This document shows positions 48,527 to 57,777 of a DNA stretch of 64,000 nt, piece by piece. Under the pieces are notes generated by a model. It searched no databases. It had not been told where the DNA came from and saw nothing but the letters and a program-made list of their open reading frames with translations. Position 1 is the stretch's first letter. Each line of letters starts with the position of its first letter. The stretch comes from Mesorhizobium sp. LSJC280B00 (GTDB lineage: Bacteria > Pseudomonadota > Alphaproteobacteria > Rhizobiales > Rhizobiaceae), in contig NZ_AYVL01000005.1 in NCBI RefSeq assembly GCF_000502835.1, positions 267,769 through 331,768 of the forward strand, read 5' to 3'. The position numbers and the translations under genes were made by a program.

Positions 48527-49942
48527 TCAGGGGATCGTGTATACTGCTATCTCCCGGCCAATGCCGCGCAGCGAGACCTCGTGGGGCACGGGCGTCAGCG
48601 CGTTCCTGTGTAAGAGATCGGCGGTGAGATTGTCGTCGACCACCGCTCGAGTGGCGAAGATCGCCTGTGCGTTGGCAAGGTTCTGGACCCGCGAAGCAAT
48701 GTTGACCGTCTGGCCGAAATAGTCCTGTCGCTCATTCATAGACACGGCGATGCAGGGGCCGGCATGGACTCCGATCTTGAGCAGCAGATCCTCGCGCCCG
48801 CTCTTGTCGTTGAGCGTACGCATGGCATCGCGCATCCTGAGGGCTGCAGCAATCGCACGATCAGGCGTCGCGAAGGTCGCCATCACCGCATCACCGATCG
48901 TCTTCACCACCGCGCCTGCCTCCGCCGTGACGATCTCGTGCAGAACCTGGAAATGCTCGCGCACGAGATCGAAGGCTGAAAGGTCGCCCACCCGCTCGTA
49001 AAGCTCGGTCGATCCGCGCAGGTCGGTGAACAGGAACGTCAGGCTGGTGATCTTCAGGCGCTGGTTGATGTCGAGTGTATCCGTGCGATAGAGATCGCGG
49101 AACGTCTGGTTGGTGAGCAGGCGCTTGGCGGTCAGGAAGGGCCGGCGTTTTCCCAGGAAATCATGCAATGCCTGGCCGGCGATGAAGACCGTCGGCAGCA
49201 CGCGGGTGTCGGTCCGGTTTTCCAGCGAAATGCGCAACGGGCCGGGTTGCATCTCCAGCGTCTGGTTCTGGACATGGTCGCGGTCGAAGGCCAAAGAGAG
49301 GCTCCGGCGCTCCTTTGTTGGTTCGCCCTTCCCGTCGATGAACTGCGCTGAATGGGTGACCGGCTCGAAGACGATGATGAATTCGGACGGAAGCTGTATG
49401 GGCAGAACCGCCTTTTCACCGGGCGCAAGCTCGATATCCTCCAGCGAGAACGCTTCTAGCTTTTTCGCGAAATCCTCTTCCGGCAGATCGACGCCGGACG
49501 CCCAGTAGATTTGGCGGAAATATTCCGCCACCGGCAGTTCGTGTGGATTGTGGGCGGCAATCCTGCGCACGCGGGGACTGACGGTGAATGTCACCTCGAC
49601 CATCTCGTCGAGGGTCGGTGAATAGCCCTCGGAGCACAGCGCGCAGGTGTATTCGTCCTTTTGCAGGGTTTTCAGCGTGGCGTTGGTGTCGAGCACGCCG
49701 CCACAGCCGGGGCACAGTACATTCCAGGAAATGTCGAAGATACCCACCCGCGCCGCATGGAGAAAGGCGCTTATTGCGCGCTCCTCGTCGAGGCCATGCT
49801 TGCTGGCGAAGGCTGGCGCATTGATGCGGCAAAGTTCGCGGTCCTCGCCCTCCGCGATGGTTCGCTTGATCGCGTCGATCGCCTGCGGATCGACATCGGC
49901 CGATTGTCGCAGAAGTGAGAACAGATCCTGAGCTTCGTTCAT
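48527..49942 (-). CDS. Class III adenylate/guanylate cyclase with DUF5939-like N-terminus
   Basis: 471 residues. The N-terminal region (about 30-290) resembles DUF5939 and contains a zinc-ribbon-like pair, LCPGCGGVLD and YTCALCSEGY. The C-terminal catalytic domain has FLFTDLRGSTELYE and VVKTIGDAVMATF for the metals, GVHAGPCIAVS, and YFGQTVNIASRVQNLA with the transition-state Asn/Arg. No membrane segment is seen, so it is probably a cytoplasmic sensor-cyclase. It is divergently transcribed from the frameshifted membrane-protein gene. Confidence 0.87.
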   Translation of the reverse strand: MNEAQDLFSLLRQSADVDPQAIDAIKRTIAEGEDRELCRINAPAFASKHGLDEERAISAFLHAARVGIFDISWNVLCPGCGGVLDTNATLKTLQKDEYTCALCSEGYSPTLDEMVEVTFTVSPRVRRIAAHNPHELPVAEYFRQIYWASGVDLPEEDFAKKLEAFSLEDIELAPGEKAVLPIQLPSEFIIVFEPVTHSAQFIDGKGEPTKERRSLSLAFDRDHVQNQTLEMQPGPLRISLENRTDTRVLPTVFIAGQALHDFLGKRRPFLTAKRLLTNQTFRDLYRTDTLDINQRLKITSLTFLFTDLRGSTELYERVGDLSAFDLVREHFQVLHEIVTAEAGAVVKTIGDAVMATFATPDRAIAAALRMRDAMRTLNDKSGREDLLLKIGVHAGPCIAVSMNERQDYFGQTVNIASRVQNLANAQAIFATRAVVDDNLTADLLHRNALTPVPHEVSLRGIGREIAVYTIP

Positions 49943-50146
49943 CGTGCAGGCTCCGGAAAATGCACCCCGAGGCGTTTTGACCGGACCGGTCTTTGGTCCG
50001 AGTGCTCCATCTTACTTCGAAACGGACCGTACGGCCATTCGAATGGATAAGCCTGGTGACCGTTCAATTTCCATTCGGCGGATTTTAACCGGCCGCAAGC
50101 AGCACTATGATGGTCCATGGAGCATTCATCTTTGGGATTTTCTCCC

Positions 50147-50952
50147 ATGCCGACATCCGACAATCCGCCATTTCCCGCGGCCCTGCGCCTTTTTTCTGCG
50201 GTGGTCATCATCGTCCTGATCGTAGGCGCCGGCCTGTTTTTCATGCCTGCGCTGGTGAAACCGGGCTGGCCTTGGGCCGTCACGCCGTTCAATGCGCGCT
50301 TCCTCGGTGGCTTCTACACCGCCGATATGGTCGTGATGGCGGCACTGCTGGTCTGGAATCGCTGGTCGCCCGGCAGGCTCGTGCTCGTCATGGCCTTCAT
50401 CTTCACCGTCATCGTGTCGGTGGCTTCGTTCATCAATCTCGGCTATTTCAACTTCGAGCGCAAAGCGCCCTGGCTGTGGTTTTTGTCTATCTTGCTTCGG
50501 TCGCGGTATCCGGGCTGTTCCTGTGGCGGGCCAGGGCCCGTCCTTCTGCAAAAGGCGTGACCTTAAATCCCGCATGGAGCGGCTACATGCCGGCGGAATC
50601 CGCGATCCTTGGGCTCTATGGCGTCGGCCTGTTGCTGTTTCCCCTGACATTCAGTGGCATCTGGCCATGGCCGATCGATGCCTTCCACGCTCAGGTCTAC
50701 AGCGCCATCTTCCTCGCCGGTGCGGGCGGTATATATCTCGTCTGGAGAAGCGCGCCGCGCGAGGAACTGCTGGTGCTCGGGTTGGCGCAGTTTCTGGTTG
50801 GCCTGCTTGCCATCCTCGGCGTCGTCATCACCGACGCTGCGGTGCACCGGATCGACTGGACGGCGACCGGGACATTGTGCTGGCTCGCCCTTTTCGGCTG
50901 GATAGGCATCAGCGGCGTCTTCAAACTCTACGCCGCCTCCCGGAATTTTTAG
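50147..50952 (+). pseudogene. Multi-helix membrane protein gene split by a frameshift
   Basis: Two overlapping frames join into one membrane protein. The first part (from ATG 50147, or 50117) has helices such as RLFSAVVIIVLIVGAGLFF and RLVLVMAFIFTVIVSVASF. The second continues with VYLASVAVSGLFLWRARAR, AESAILGLYGVGLLLFPL and LFGWIGISGVFKLYAASR. The switch falls at a run of five T at 50480-50484; removing one T restores a product of about 268 residues. The rest of the frame is undamaged, so this is either a recent mutation, slippage or a sequencing error. I do not recognise the family. Confidence 0.75.
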
Positions 50953-51043
50953 CTCGCAATCGGCATCATAGGTCAGAGACGGCTGGATTTTCAGGTGGCG
51001 TCCGGTGCATCGTACCGGGCCGATTGCCTTCGCCGGGAACGCC

Positions 51044-51568
51044 ATGACCAGCACGACCTCGCCACCCTCCGAGAAAATCCAGCCGCTGCTGCGGTCCGTC
51101 CGGCCAAGCGATGCGGAGGCGCTTTGCGCTATCTTCAACATGCCGGGCTTCCGCTGGGGCACGTTCAGGATGCCTTTCGAGATGGTGGAGCAGGTGGCGC
51201 GGCGCATTGCCAAGTCCGGCCAGGAAACCACCTGGATCGTTGCCGAGCTGGACGGCAAGGTCGTCGGCCATGGCAGCCTGGTCGTGCAGGGTTCACCGCG
51301 CCGTTCGCATATCGGCGAGATCAATGTTGGCCTTGACGATGCCTTTGTCGGCAAAGGTATCGGCTCTGCCATACTTGGCGCGCTGCTTGACGTGGCCGAC
51401 AACTGGCGCGCCCTGAAGCGGGTCGAATTGACCGTCTATGCCGACAACGAACCGGCCCTCCGTCTCTACAAGAGCCACGGCTTTGAGATCGAAGGCCGGC
51501 ATGTGAAGGCCGGCTTTACCGACGGGCAGTACCACGACCTCCTGAGCATGGCCCGGCTGCGGTTCTAA
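51044..51568 (+). CDS. GNAT family N-acetyltransferase
   Basis: 174 residues. Acetyl-CoA-binding motif A is visible as INVGLDDAFVGKGIGSAIL, followed by KRVELTVYADNEPALRLYKS and HGFEIEGRHVKAGF, the usual C-terminal GNAT strand-helix. It is similar in layout to RimJ/PhnO-like acetyltransferases of small amines or protein N-termini. I start at ATG 51044 (GGGAACGCC upstream); a longer in-frame start at 51005 adds unrelated residues. Confidence 0.85.
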   Translation: MTSTTSPPSEKIQPLLRSVRPSDAEALCAIFNMPGFRWGTFRMPFEMVEQVARRIAKSGQETTWIVAELDGKVVGHGSLVVQGSPRRSHIGEINVGLDDAFVGKGIGSAILGALLDVADNWRALKRVELTVYADNEPALRLYKSHGFEIEGRHVKAGFTDGQYHDLLSMARLRF

Positions 51569-51771
51569 GATCCGCTGTTTGGCGTTAGCTGTTTAGCCAG
51601 TCTGACAATTCGTGCGGAGCGAACAGGTGATTGCTCATGGAGAGCTGCGTAGGATACGGCCATTTCGTCTCACGCCATCTTAATCGAGTTGACGATCTAT
51701 GTGTGGGCCGGCCGCATCCAGCAAGTCTGGTCTCGCTTGGCGTTTGCACCGCAAGCGGCTAGACGGGACCA

Positions 51772-53157
51772 ATGACCGCCGTCTTTGACCCAAGCCCTAC
51801 CCCTCCGGTGGAAATTCTGGCTGTGCTGTCGCTGCTCTGCCCGGAGGTCGTGCGCGACATCGAGCAGAACTGGAATGCACCGGTTTCCGACTACGCCCGC
51901 CATCTTTGGCGGCCGGTGGCAAGGCCTGCATCGGGCCCGGCGATCGCTGCCCGCTCGATCCTGCGCGAAGTCCTGCATCAGCGCCTCGGTAGGATCATGC
52001 AGCCTGACGAGATCGGCAAAGCCCTCGACGAGTTCGAGCACAGACCGGTGATTCAGTCCGGCCTGCACTGCCTGCTTCTGATGGACCGGATCACCTTCGA
52101 TGCCCTCCTGCTTGCCTGGCTCGGCGCGGTCGAAAACGGGCTGTCGGCCTTCGTCGGCTTCATGGGAACGACAATGACCATGGAGACAGTTGGCCGGGAG
52201 GGGCCGGGATGGCTCGACGTCGGCGACGACAAGATCAACCTGTTTGGCATGGGGCGCCACAAACTGTGCCGCAAAAGCGCCTGCGTGGCCGGTCCCGTCT
52301 CCCTCAACAAGCGCGCGCTCGAAGCGGTGGGCGACGAAACGGATGCCAGCCGCTGGCTGGGCACACTGCTTGCCAGCCAGGACAAGGTGTTTGAAACCGC
52401 CGCCGATGCGCTGACTGCCCTGAACCAGGATCTGGTCGCCAATTGGGATCGTGCCGGCATGGCCCTGCCGGTTTTCATCGATGATCGGGCCGCCGCGGCT
52501 GCCATGGCGCGGCATCTGGAATATGACGGCAGCCTTCTTTCCAGGCTGCTCATTGAACCCGCAAGACGCCAGCGTCTCGAACATGCCTGGCAAGAGGCCG
52601 CATCGAGCCCATTTGGCAGATTCCTGCCCAATGCCACGGACTATTTCTGGGGAATCCGCGAGGAGCGCGTGCGCAAGCTCGTTCTCGAGAACGGGCACCT
52701 GATCGAGCCTGACAGGCCGCAAGGTCTTTCCATCCCGTTCGAGCGGCCACATCTCAGGCGGGCGCTGCTGGAAGGCGTGCTGCTGCCGAACTTGTTCCTG
52801 ACGTTCCTCGTCCTTGCCATATTGCCGCGCGTGCGGGTCGTGGGCGGCCTGAGACAGATTGGCTACGTAGCGCTTTTCCACTCGATCCTTCTGGCCGTGC
52901 TGGACGAAAACGCGCCGGAAGAGCGCGATCTGGCCGCGGAGCTGCAGGTTCGGGAAAATGCCTGGGGCATGCGGGTCATCGATGAAAAGATCTCAGTCCG
53001 CGAGCAGCTTGCCGGCCTGCCGGAAGTGGCGCTCTTCCCAAACCTGCTCCGGCAATACCGATTGCGGACATTTGCCGAGACGACCGACGACCTGAAACTG
53101 GTTCGCGAAAACGCCAGATGGCGCAAGATCGGCCAGGCAGAGATCAAGCCGACCTGA
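51772..53157 (+). CDS. Unrecognised 461-residue protein
   Basis: A full open frame with normal high-GC codon use, so I treat it as real, but I recognise no family. There is no signal peptide. One hydrophobic stretch, GVLLPNLFLTFLVLAILPRV (about residues 338-357), might be a membrane segment or buried helix. ENGLSAFVGFMGTTMTMETV and PFERPHLRRALLEG are distinctive. Histidine and acidic residues are scattered without a known metal pattern. It stands alone between a GNAT gene and a cyclase remnant. Confidence 0.6.
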   Translation: MTAVFDPSPTPPVEILAVLSLLCPEVVRDIEQNWNAPVSDYARHLWRPVARPASGPAIAARSILREVLHQRLGRIMQPDEIGKALDEFEHRPVIQSGLHCLLLMDRITFDALLLAWLGAVENGLSAFVGFMGTTMTMETVGREGPGWLDVGDDKINLFGMGRHKLCRKSACVAGPVSLNKRALEAVGDETDASRWLGTLLASQDKVFETAADALTALNQDLVANWDRAGMALPVFIDDRAAAAAMARHLEYDGSLLSRLLIEPARRQRLEHAWQEAASSPFGRFLPNATDYFWGIREERVRKLVLENGHLIEPDRPQGLSIPFERPHLRRALLEGVLLPNLFLTFLVLAILPRVRVVGGLRQIGYVALFHSILLAVLDENAPEERDLAAELQVRENAWGMRVIDEKISVREQLAGLPEVALFPNLLRQYRLRTFAETTDDLKLVRENARWRKIGQAEIKPT

Positions 53158-53235
53158 GACTAGTGCGCAACCGCAAGCGACGGCGATCTATCGGGGAGCC
53201 TCTAGCGTCTGATCCGGCCGCATAGGCCTCACCTG

Positions 53236-53440
53236 TCATTGCACCGCACCGCCCCTTGCGGAGCCCATCCACCACGTGTTCGAAATCGACCGGTTCTTGT
53301 AGGGCAAGACTTTGCTACGGTATTCCAACGAATAGTCGGGATTGACGCGAAGCACCTCCTGCCATGCCGCGCGGGCTTCGGCGAAACGGCCCAGATGGCC
53401 GTAGCTGCGGGCCGGAAGCGCGCGAGACGTCGGTGACAGC
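53236..53440 (-). pseudogene. C-terminal TPR remnant of a class III cyclase-type protein
   Basis: On the minus strand one frame reads LPARSYGHLGRFAEARAAWQ, then EVLRVNPDYSLEYRSKVLPY and KN; a one-base shift then gives DFEHVVDGLRKG. This is the usual ending of rhizobial adenylate-cyclase proteins with C-terminal TPRs (consensus-like PYKNPxDxEHxVDGLRKAG). No start, no catalytic domain and a frameshift: a dead remnant. It sits beside intact cyclase genes. Confidence 0.7.
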
Positions 53441-53696
53441 GTTGCGAGTCAGCCCGTTGCATCAAGAGGTCAACGGCCTCTCATCTTCATGATAGCAGGA
53501 AGACGGAGGGTAAGAGGGAACTTTCGCAGACGACGGCCACGCAGCCGCCCGAATGGGCAGCGCTCTGCCACCGGACCCACACGGATCGCTCGCTGCCGCT
53601 TGCCCGTCGACGACTATCGGTGCATCCTTGTGAATAGTCTGGCCGTGAAGTGCGGGCGAGATCACGCCGTCACGGCCACTAGTGAGGTCTTGTTCG
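53441..53696. other. Gap upstream of the large cyclase gene
   Basis: About 255 bases with only short unsupported open frames on both strands. It may hold the promoter of the large cyclase gene and decayed upstream parts of the TPR remnant, but nothing specific is visible. Confidence 0.35.
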
Positions 53697-56600
53697 ATGG
53701 ACTGCTCGGGCTGCGGTTTCGAGATTGAGGGCGGTTACGCCTTCTGTCCGAGGTGTGGCAGGCGCCAGCCCGTGCCATGCGCCAGTTGCGGCTACACCTG
53801 CGCACCTGATTTCGAGTTCTGTCCGAAATGTGGGGCAAGCGTCGGTGCGCCCGCAAAAGCCGTCGAACGGCCTGCTCCGGCACCAAGCCGGACCATTGTG
53901 CCGCCTTCTCGAACTCCGTCGCTGCTTCCGAACATCGAAAGCGAAGAAGGGCTGCATCCCGTCTCTGACGCCGATCGCCGGACGGTAACGGTCCTGTTCG
54001 CCGACCTTTGCGGCTTTACGACACTCAGCGAGCAGCTCGACCCCGAGGTCATGCAAGCGCTGCAGAACAAACTGTTCAAGGAATTGACGGCGGCCGTGCG
54101 AAACTTTGGTGGTTTCGTCGACAAATTCATCGGCGATGCACTGCTCGCTTTGTTCGGTGCGCCGGTCGCGCATGAGGACGATCCGGAACGTGCGCTTCGC
54201 GCCGCTCTCGACATGATCGCCCGGACGGCGCGGCTCGGCGAAAGCACCCCCCACTCCGGCTCGCCTCTGTTACTCCACATCGGCATAAACACTGGTCCGG
54301 TCGTTACTGGCGGATTGGGCATCGGCACCGCCAGATCCTATTCCGTGACCGGCGACACAGTGAATACGGCGCAACGCCTGCAATCGCTGGCCGCACCGGG
54401 TGAGGTGCTGGTAGGCGAGCTCACTCACAGGCTGACCCGGCATGCCTTCTCTTACGAGTCGCTGGGTGATGTCGTGTTTCGCGGCAAGGCTGGCAGCGTG
54501 CTCGTTCATCGACTGGACGCACCGCTAGCGGTGCCGCGTGCAGCGCGCGGGCTCGAGGCGCTCGGCCTCAGTGCGCCGCTAATAGGTCGTGGTGCGGAGC
54601 TCAATAGAATGATGGCGAGCCTTGACCAGGCGTGCGGCGGCTCGGCCCAACTTGTCCGCCTCGTCGGAGAAGCCGGCATCGGGAAATCGCGGCTGGTGAA
54701 GGAGTTCGTCGCCCGCGTCGGCGACGAGGAGCGTTTTCGCAACGTTGCCGTGCGGCAGGCCACGTGCTCACCGCTGGGTGAACAATCTTTTGGCGCCTTG
54801 GGCGCAGTGGTGCGCAGCGCTGCCGGGATGATGCAAAACGACAATGGGGACGAAATGCGGGGGAAGCTCGCAGGCTTGCTTGCCGATCTCGGCCTGCAGG
54901 GCGAGGAGGCGAAGCGGCTGATGCCTTTGCTCTACCATGTGCTTGGCCTTGGCGACCCCGATGCCACCTTGCAGCATGTCGAGCCCGAGCAGCTGCGGCG
55001 GCAAATTCTCTACGCAGTCCGCACAATCATCGAACGGCGGCTTGCGTTGTCGCCGCTATTGATTGTCGTCGAAGACCTGCACTGGGCCGACGCCGTGTCG
55101 CTCGAGGCACTACGTTTCGTGATGGACAGGTTGGAACGCACGCGGTTGATGTTGCTGGTCACGCATCGTCCGGCGCCGGACAACGACCAGCTCGACTCAA
55201 GTCGGGTCAGTCACACAGCGCTCAGGCTTCCGCCACTCAACAATGATGACGGACGCAGCCTGCTGGCAGCGCTTTTCGGCGAGAGCTGGGTAAGCTCCGC
55301 GGGAGGGCTTCTCGACCAGATCCTCGAGCGCGCGGGCGGCAACCCCCTTTTTGTGGAGGAAATCGTTCGCGGCCTTATCGATCGCGGTGTACTGATGCGA
55401 GAGGGCCAGCGATGGCGGACTGTGGCAGGCGAAGTCGCAACCGGCATCCCCGCCACTATCCAGGCAATGTTGCTTGCCCGCGTCGACCGGCTGCCCCAAG
55501 AGGTGCGCCGGTTGGCCCAGGAGGCCGCGGTAATCGGCCCGCGCTTCGATGCCACACTTCTGAAAACCGTGACAGCCGACCCCGGCCGGCTCGAAGCCGG
55601 CTGCGAACTGCTTTGCGATGCGGAAATCATCGAGGAAGTTGCCGGATCAGGCTCGGTCTCGTCTCAAATCTACCGCTTTACGCAAACATTGCTGCAGGAC
55701 GTGATCTACCAGAATCTGCTCCTGCAACGCCGGACCGAAATCCACGGGCGGATCGGTGCTGCCTTGGAGCAACTGTGCGGCGACGAGCCGGAACGGCTCG
55801 AGGATTTGACCGTGCTCGGTCATCATTTTGCACAGAGCGCCGAGCGGGAGAAGGGCGCGCATTACCTGCAGGCGGCAGGCGATCGCGCTCGCATGATATA
55901 TGCCAACGACGACGCCCTTCGTTTCTACGAGCGAGCACTGGCTGCGTTGGGCGCGATCGGGCAAACACCGCTCAAACTGGCAATTGCAGAGCGCATTGCC
56001 GATTTGAGCGGCCCGGCAGGCCGCCGCGAGATCGCGCACCACCACTACGAGACGGTGTTGCAGGCATACCGCGAGTCGGCCAATCGCGTCGCCTCGGCGC
56101 GAGTTTTGCGTAAGATCGGTCGGCTACTCTGGGATGTCGGCAAGCGGGACAAGGCAGAACCCCGCTATGCTGAGGCGGCAGCGCTCCTCGATGGAGCGGA
56201 TGCCCCGATCGAGCAGGCGCATCTGTGGCAAGAACGTGGCCGACAGGCGTTCCGTAGCGGAGATCACGCTCTCGCGGCAAAATGGGCAGACGCGGCGCTG
56301 GATTGCGTAGGCACACTGACAACGGAGCATGTCTCCGAGGTAAGGTGTGATGCCACTCTTGTGACCGCCGAGGCACTCAATACCAAGGCTGTCGCGCTGG
56401 CTCGCCTTGGGCGAAACCGTGAGGCCGTGCGTCAGGTTGAGCGTAGCATTGAATTGGCCGAAGCCGCCGGTCTGCTGGGCGCGGCCTGCCGCGGCTACAC
56501 CAATCTCGGCGTGCTTTACACGACCATCGATCCCGCAAAGGCGATGGAGGTCTGTCGGCGCGGTCTTGAAGTGGCGCGCCGTATTGGTGATTTGGGTTTC

Positions 56601-56996
56601 CAGGCGCGCCTCCTCGCCAATCTGGCGGTCGCTTGTTGTACTTTCACGGATCGCTGTCCAACGGAGGGCGTGCCTGCTGCCGAGAAGGCCATCGAGATCG
56701 ACCGGGCGCTCGACCAGCGCGAGCACCTGCCGGTGCCGTTGATCGTGCTTGGGCAGATCCACCAGTGCAACGGCCGTCCGGACCTGGCGGTTGGGTTGTT
56801 CCACGAAGCACTGGACGTAGCTCGCGAAACGGGCGAACCCCAACTGCTGTTTCCGTGTTATGATGGTCTCGCAACGCTTAATCTCGACCTCGACAATCTG
56901 GCCGAGGCCGAACGCTACTTTTCCCTGGCGCAGGGTATATGCGCCCAGCACGGGCTCGACCCGGAAGCGCTTGTGGTGCTGCCTTTTCTCGACTAG
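53697..56996 (+). CDS. Large class III cyclase with zinc ribbons, AAA+ ATPase and TPR-like domains
   Basis: 1099 residues. N-terminal double zinc ribbon (MDCSGCGFEI, FCPRCGRRQPVPCASCG, FCPKCGAS). Cyclase domain about 95-280: VLFADLCGFTTLSEQLD, FVDKFIGDALLALFGAP, INTGPVVTGGLG, YSVTGDTVNTAQRLQSL. AAA-type ATPase about 300-600: LVGEAGIGKSRLVKEF (Walker A), LLIVVEDLHWAD (Walker B). The C-terminal 450 residues are TPR-like helical repeats. GAGG nine bases upstream supports ATG 53697. The architecture matches signal-integrating cyclases in which ATPase/TPR modules sense protein partners. Confidence 0.9.
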   Translation: MDCSGCGFEIEGGYAFCPRCGRRQPVPCASCGYTCAPDFEFCPKCGASVGAPAKAVERPAPAPSRTIVPPSRTPSLLPNIESEEGLHPVSDADRRTVTVLFADLCGFTTLSEQLDPEVMQALQNKLFKELTAAVRNFGGFVDKFIGDALLALFGAPVAHEDDPERALRAALDMIARTARLGESTPHSGSPLLLHIGINTGPVVTGGLGIGTARSYSVTGDTVNTAQRLQSLAAPGEVLVGELTHRLTRHAFSYESLGDVVFRGKAGSVLVHRLDAPLAVPRAARGLEALGLSAPLIGRGAELNRMMASLDQACGGSAQLVRLVGEAGIGKSRLVKEFVARVGDEERFRNVAVRQATCSPLGEQSFGALGAVVRSAAGMMQNDNGDEMRGKLAGLLADLGLQGEEAKRLMPLLYHVLGLGDPDATLQHVEPEQLRRQILYAVRTIIERRLALSPLLIVVEDLHWADAVSLEALRFVMDRLERTRLMLLVTHRPAPDNDQLDSSRVSHTALRLPPLNNDDGRSLLAALFGESWVSSAGGLLDQILERAGGNPLFVEEIVRGLIDRGVLMREGQRWRTVAGEVATGIPATIQAMLLARVDRLPQEVRRLAQEAAVIGPRFDATLLKTVTADPGRLEAGCELLCDAEIIEEVAGSGSVSSQIYRFTQTLLQDVIYQNLLLQRRTEIHGRIGAALEQLCGDEPERLEDLTVLGHHFAQSAEREKGAHYLQAAGDRARMIYANDDALRFYERALAALGAIGQTPLKLAIAERIADLSGPAGRREIAHHHYETVLQAYRESANRVASARVLRKIGRLLWDVGKRDKAEPRYAEAAALLDGADAPIEQAHLWQERGRQAFRSGDHALAAKWADAALDCVGTLTTEHVSEVRCDATLVTAEALNTKAVALARLGRNREAVRQVERSIELAEAAGLLGAACRGYTNLGVLYTTIDPAKAMEVCRRGLEVARRIGDLGFQARLLANLAVACCTFTDRCPTEGVPAAEKAIEIDRALDQREHLPVPLIVLGQIHQCNGRPDLAVGLFHEALDVARETGEPQLLFPCYDGLATLNLDLDNLAEAERYFSLAQGICAQHGLDPEALVVLPFLD

Positions 56997-57015
56997 CCGG
57001 GGTTGGAGGTTGGAA

Positions 57016-57696
57016 ATGTCCGCGCGTAGTGACTTGGTGCCGCTTCAACCGGGCGACCGTGCGCCAAACGTGGTACTCGACGCCATTACCCAGGAAGGCA
57101 AGATCGCGCTTGACGATTTTCGCGGCCAAAAACCGGTGCTGGTCGGCCTGTTTCGAGGTCTGCATTGCGCGTTTTGCCGGCGCCATATCGCCGCCCAGGC
57201 GCGGCTTGATCCGGAGCTGCGCGAAAAGGGGGTGGAGAGCCTGACGGTGGTCAACACGCCGATCGAACGGGCGCGTCTCTATTTCCGCTACCATCCGATG
57301 CCGAATCTGCTTGCGGCCTCCGATCCTGAACGCGCTTCACATCGTGCTTTTGGACTGCCCAATCTCGAATTCACCCAAAACGAGACGAACTGGCCGTACA
57401 AGGTCTCGATGGCAGCGGCAAAGGATATGCGGGTCGACATACCAGGCGAGTTGCCCGGTCCTATGGATCCTCTTGCGGCCAGCGAAATCCTCAACAAGAG
57501 GGACCACTACGAGCTGACCGAAGCCGACGAGCAGATGCTAGCAACGGGACACGGACAATTGGTCGGTCAGTTCCTGCTGGACCGGCAGGGGATCGTCCGC
57601 TGGAGCTTCACGGAGGTTCCAGAGGGTGGGCGATACATGTTTGGGGCGCCAAGCCCGCAGGAGCTGATGTCAGCCGTATCCCAAGTCGCCCAATAG
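57016..57696 (+). CDS. Peroxiredoxin-like (AhpC/TSA/redoxin) protein
   Basis: 226 residues. Thioredoxin-fold protein with QPGDRAPNVVLDAITQEGK at the start and a CxxC in FRGLHCAFCRRHIAAQ at the active-site position. The C-terminal part FLLDRQGIVRWSFTEVPEGG is typical of redoxins. GGAGGTTGGAA precedes the ATG, 20 bases after the large cyclase gene, so it may be in the same transcript. It could be a peroxidase or thiol reductase; the CxxC favours the latter. Confidence 0.82.
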   Translation: MSARSDLVPLQPGDRAPNVVLDAITQEGKIALDDFRGQKPVLVGLFRGLHCAFCRRHIAAQARLDPELREKGVESLTVVNTPIERARLYFRYHPMPNLLAASDPERASHRAFGLPNLEFTQNETNWPYKVSMAAAKDMRVDIPGELPGPMDPLAASEILNKRDHYELTEADEQMLATGHGQLVGQFLLDRQGIVRWSFTEVPEGGRYMFGAPSPQELMSAVSQVAQ

Positions 57697-57777
57697 ACTT
57701 GCGAACGAGGTAAGCGGGCGGGACACCGAATAAAAAGCGGAACCAATTTGTTACAAATCTACTGACAAGTTCACCGT

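Noticed and set aside
53462..53665. 67-codon minus-strand frame upstream of the large cyclase gene
   Set aside because: No similarity and no start signal; probably chance in a decayed region.
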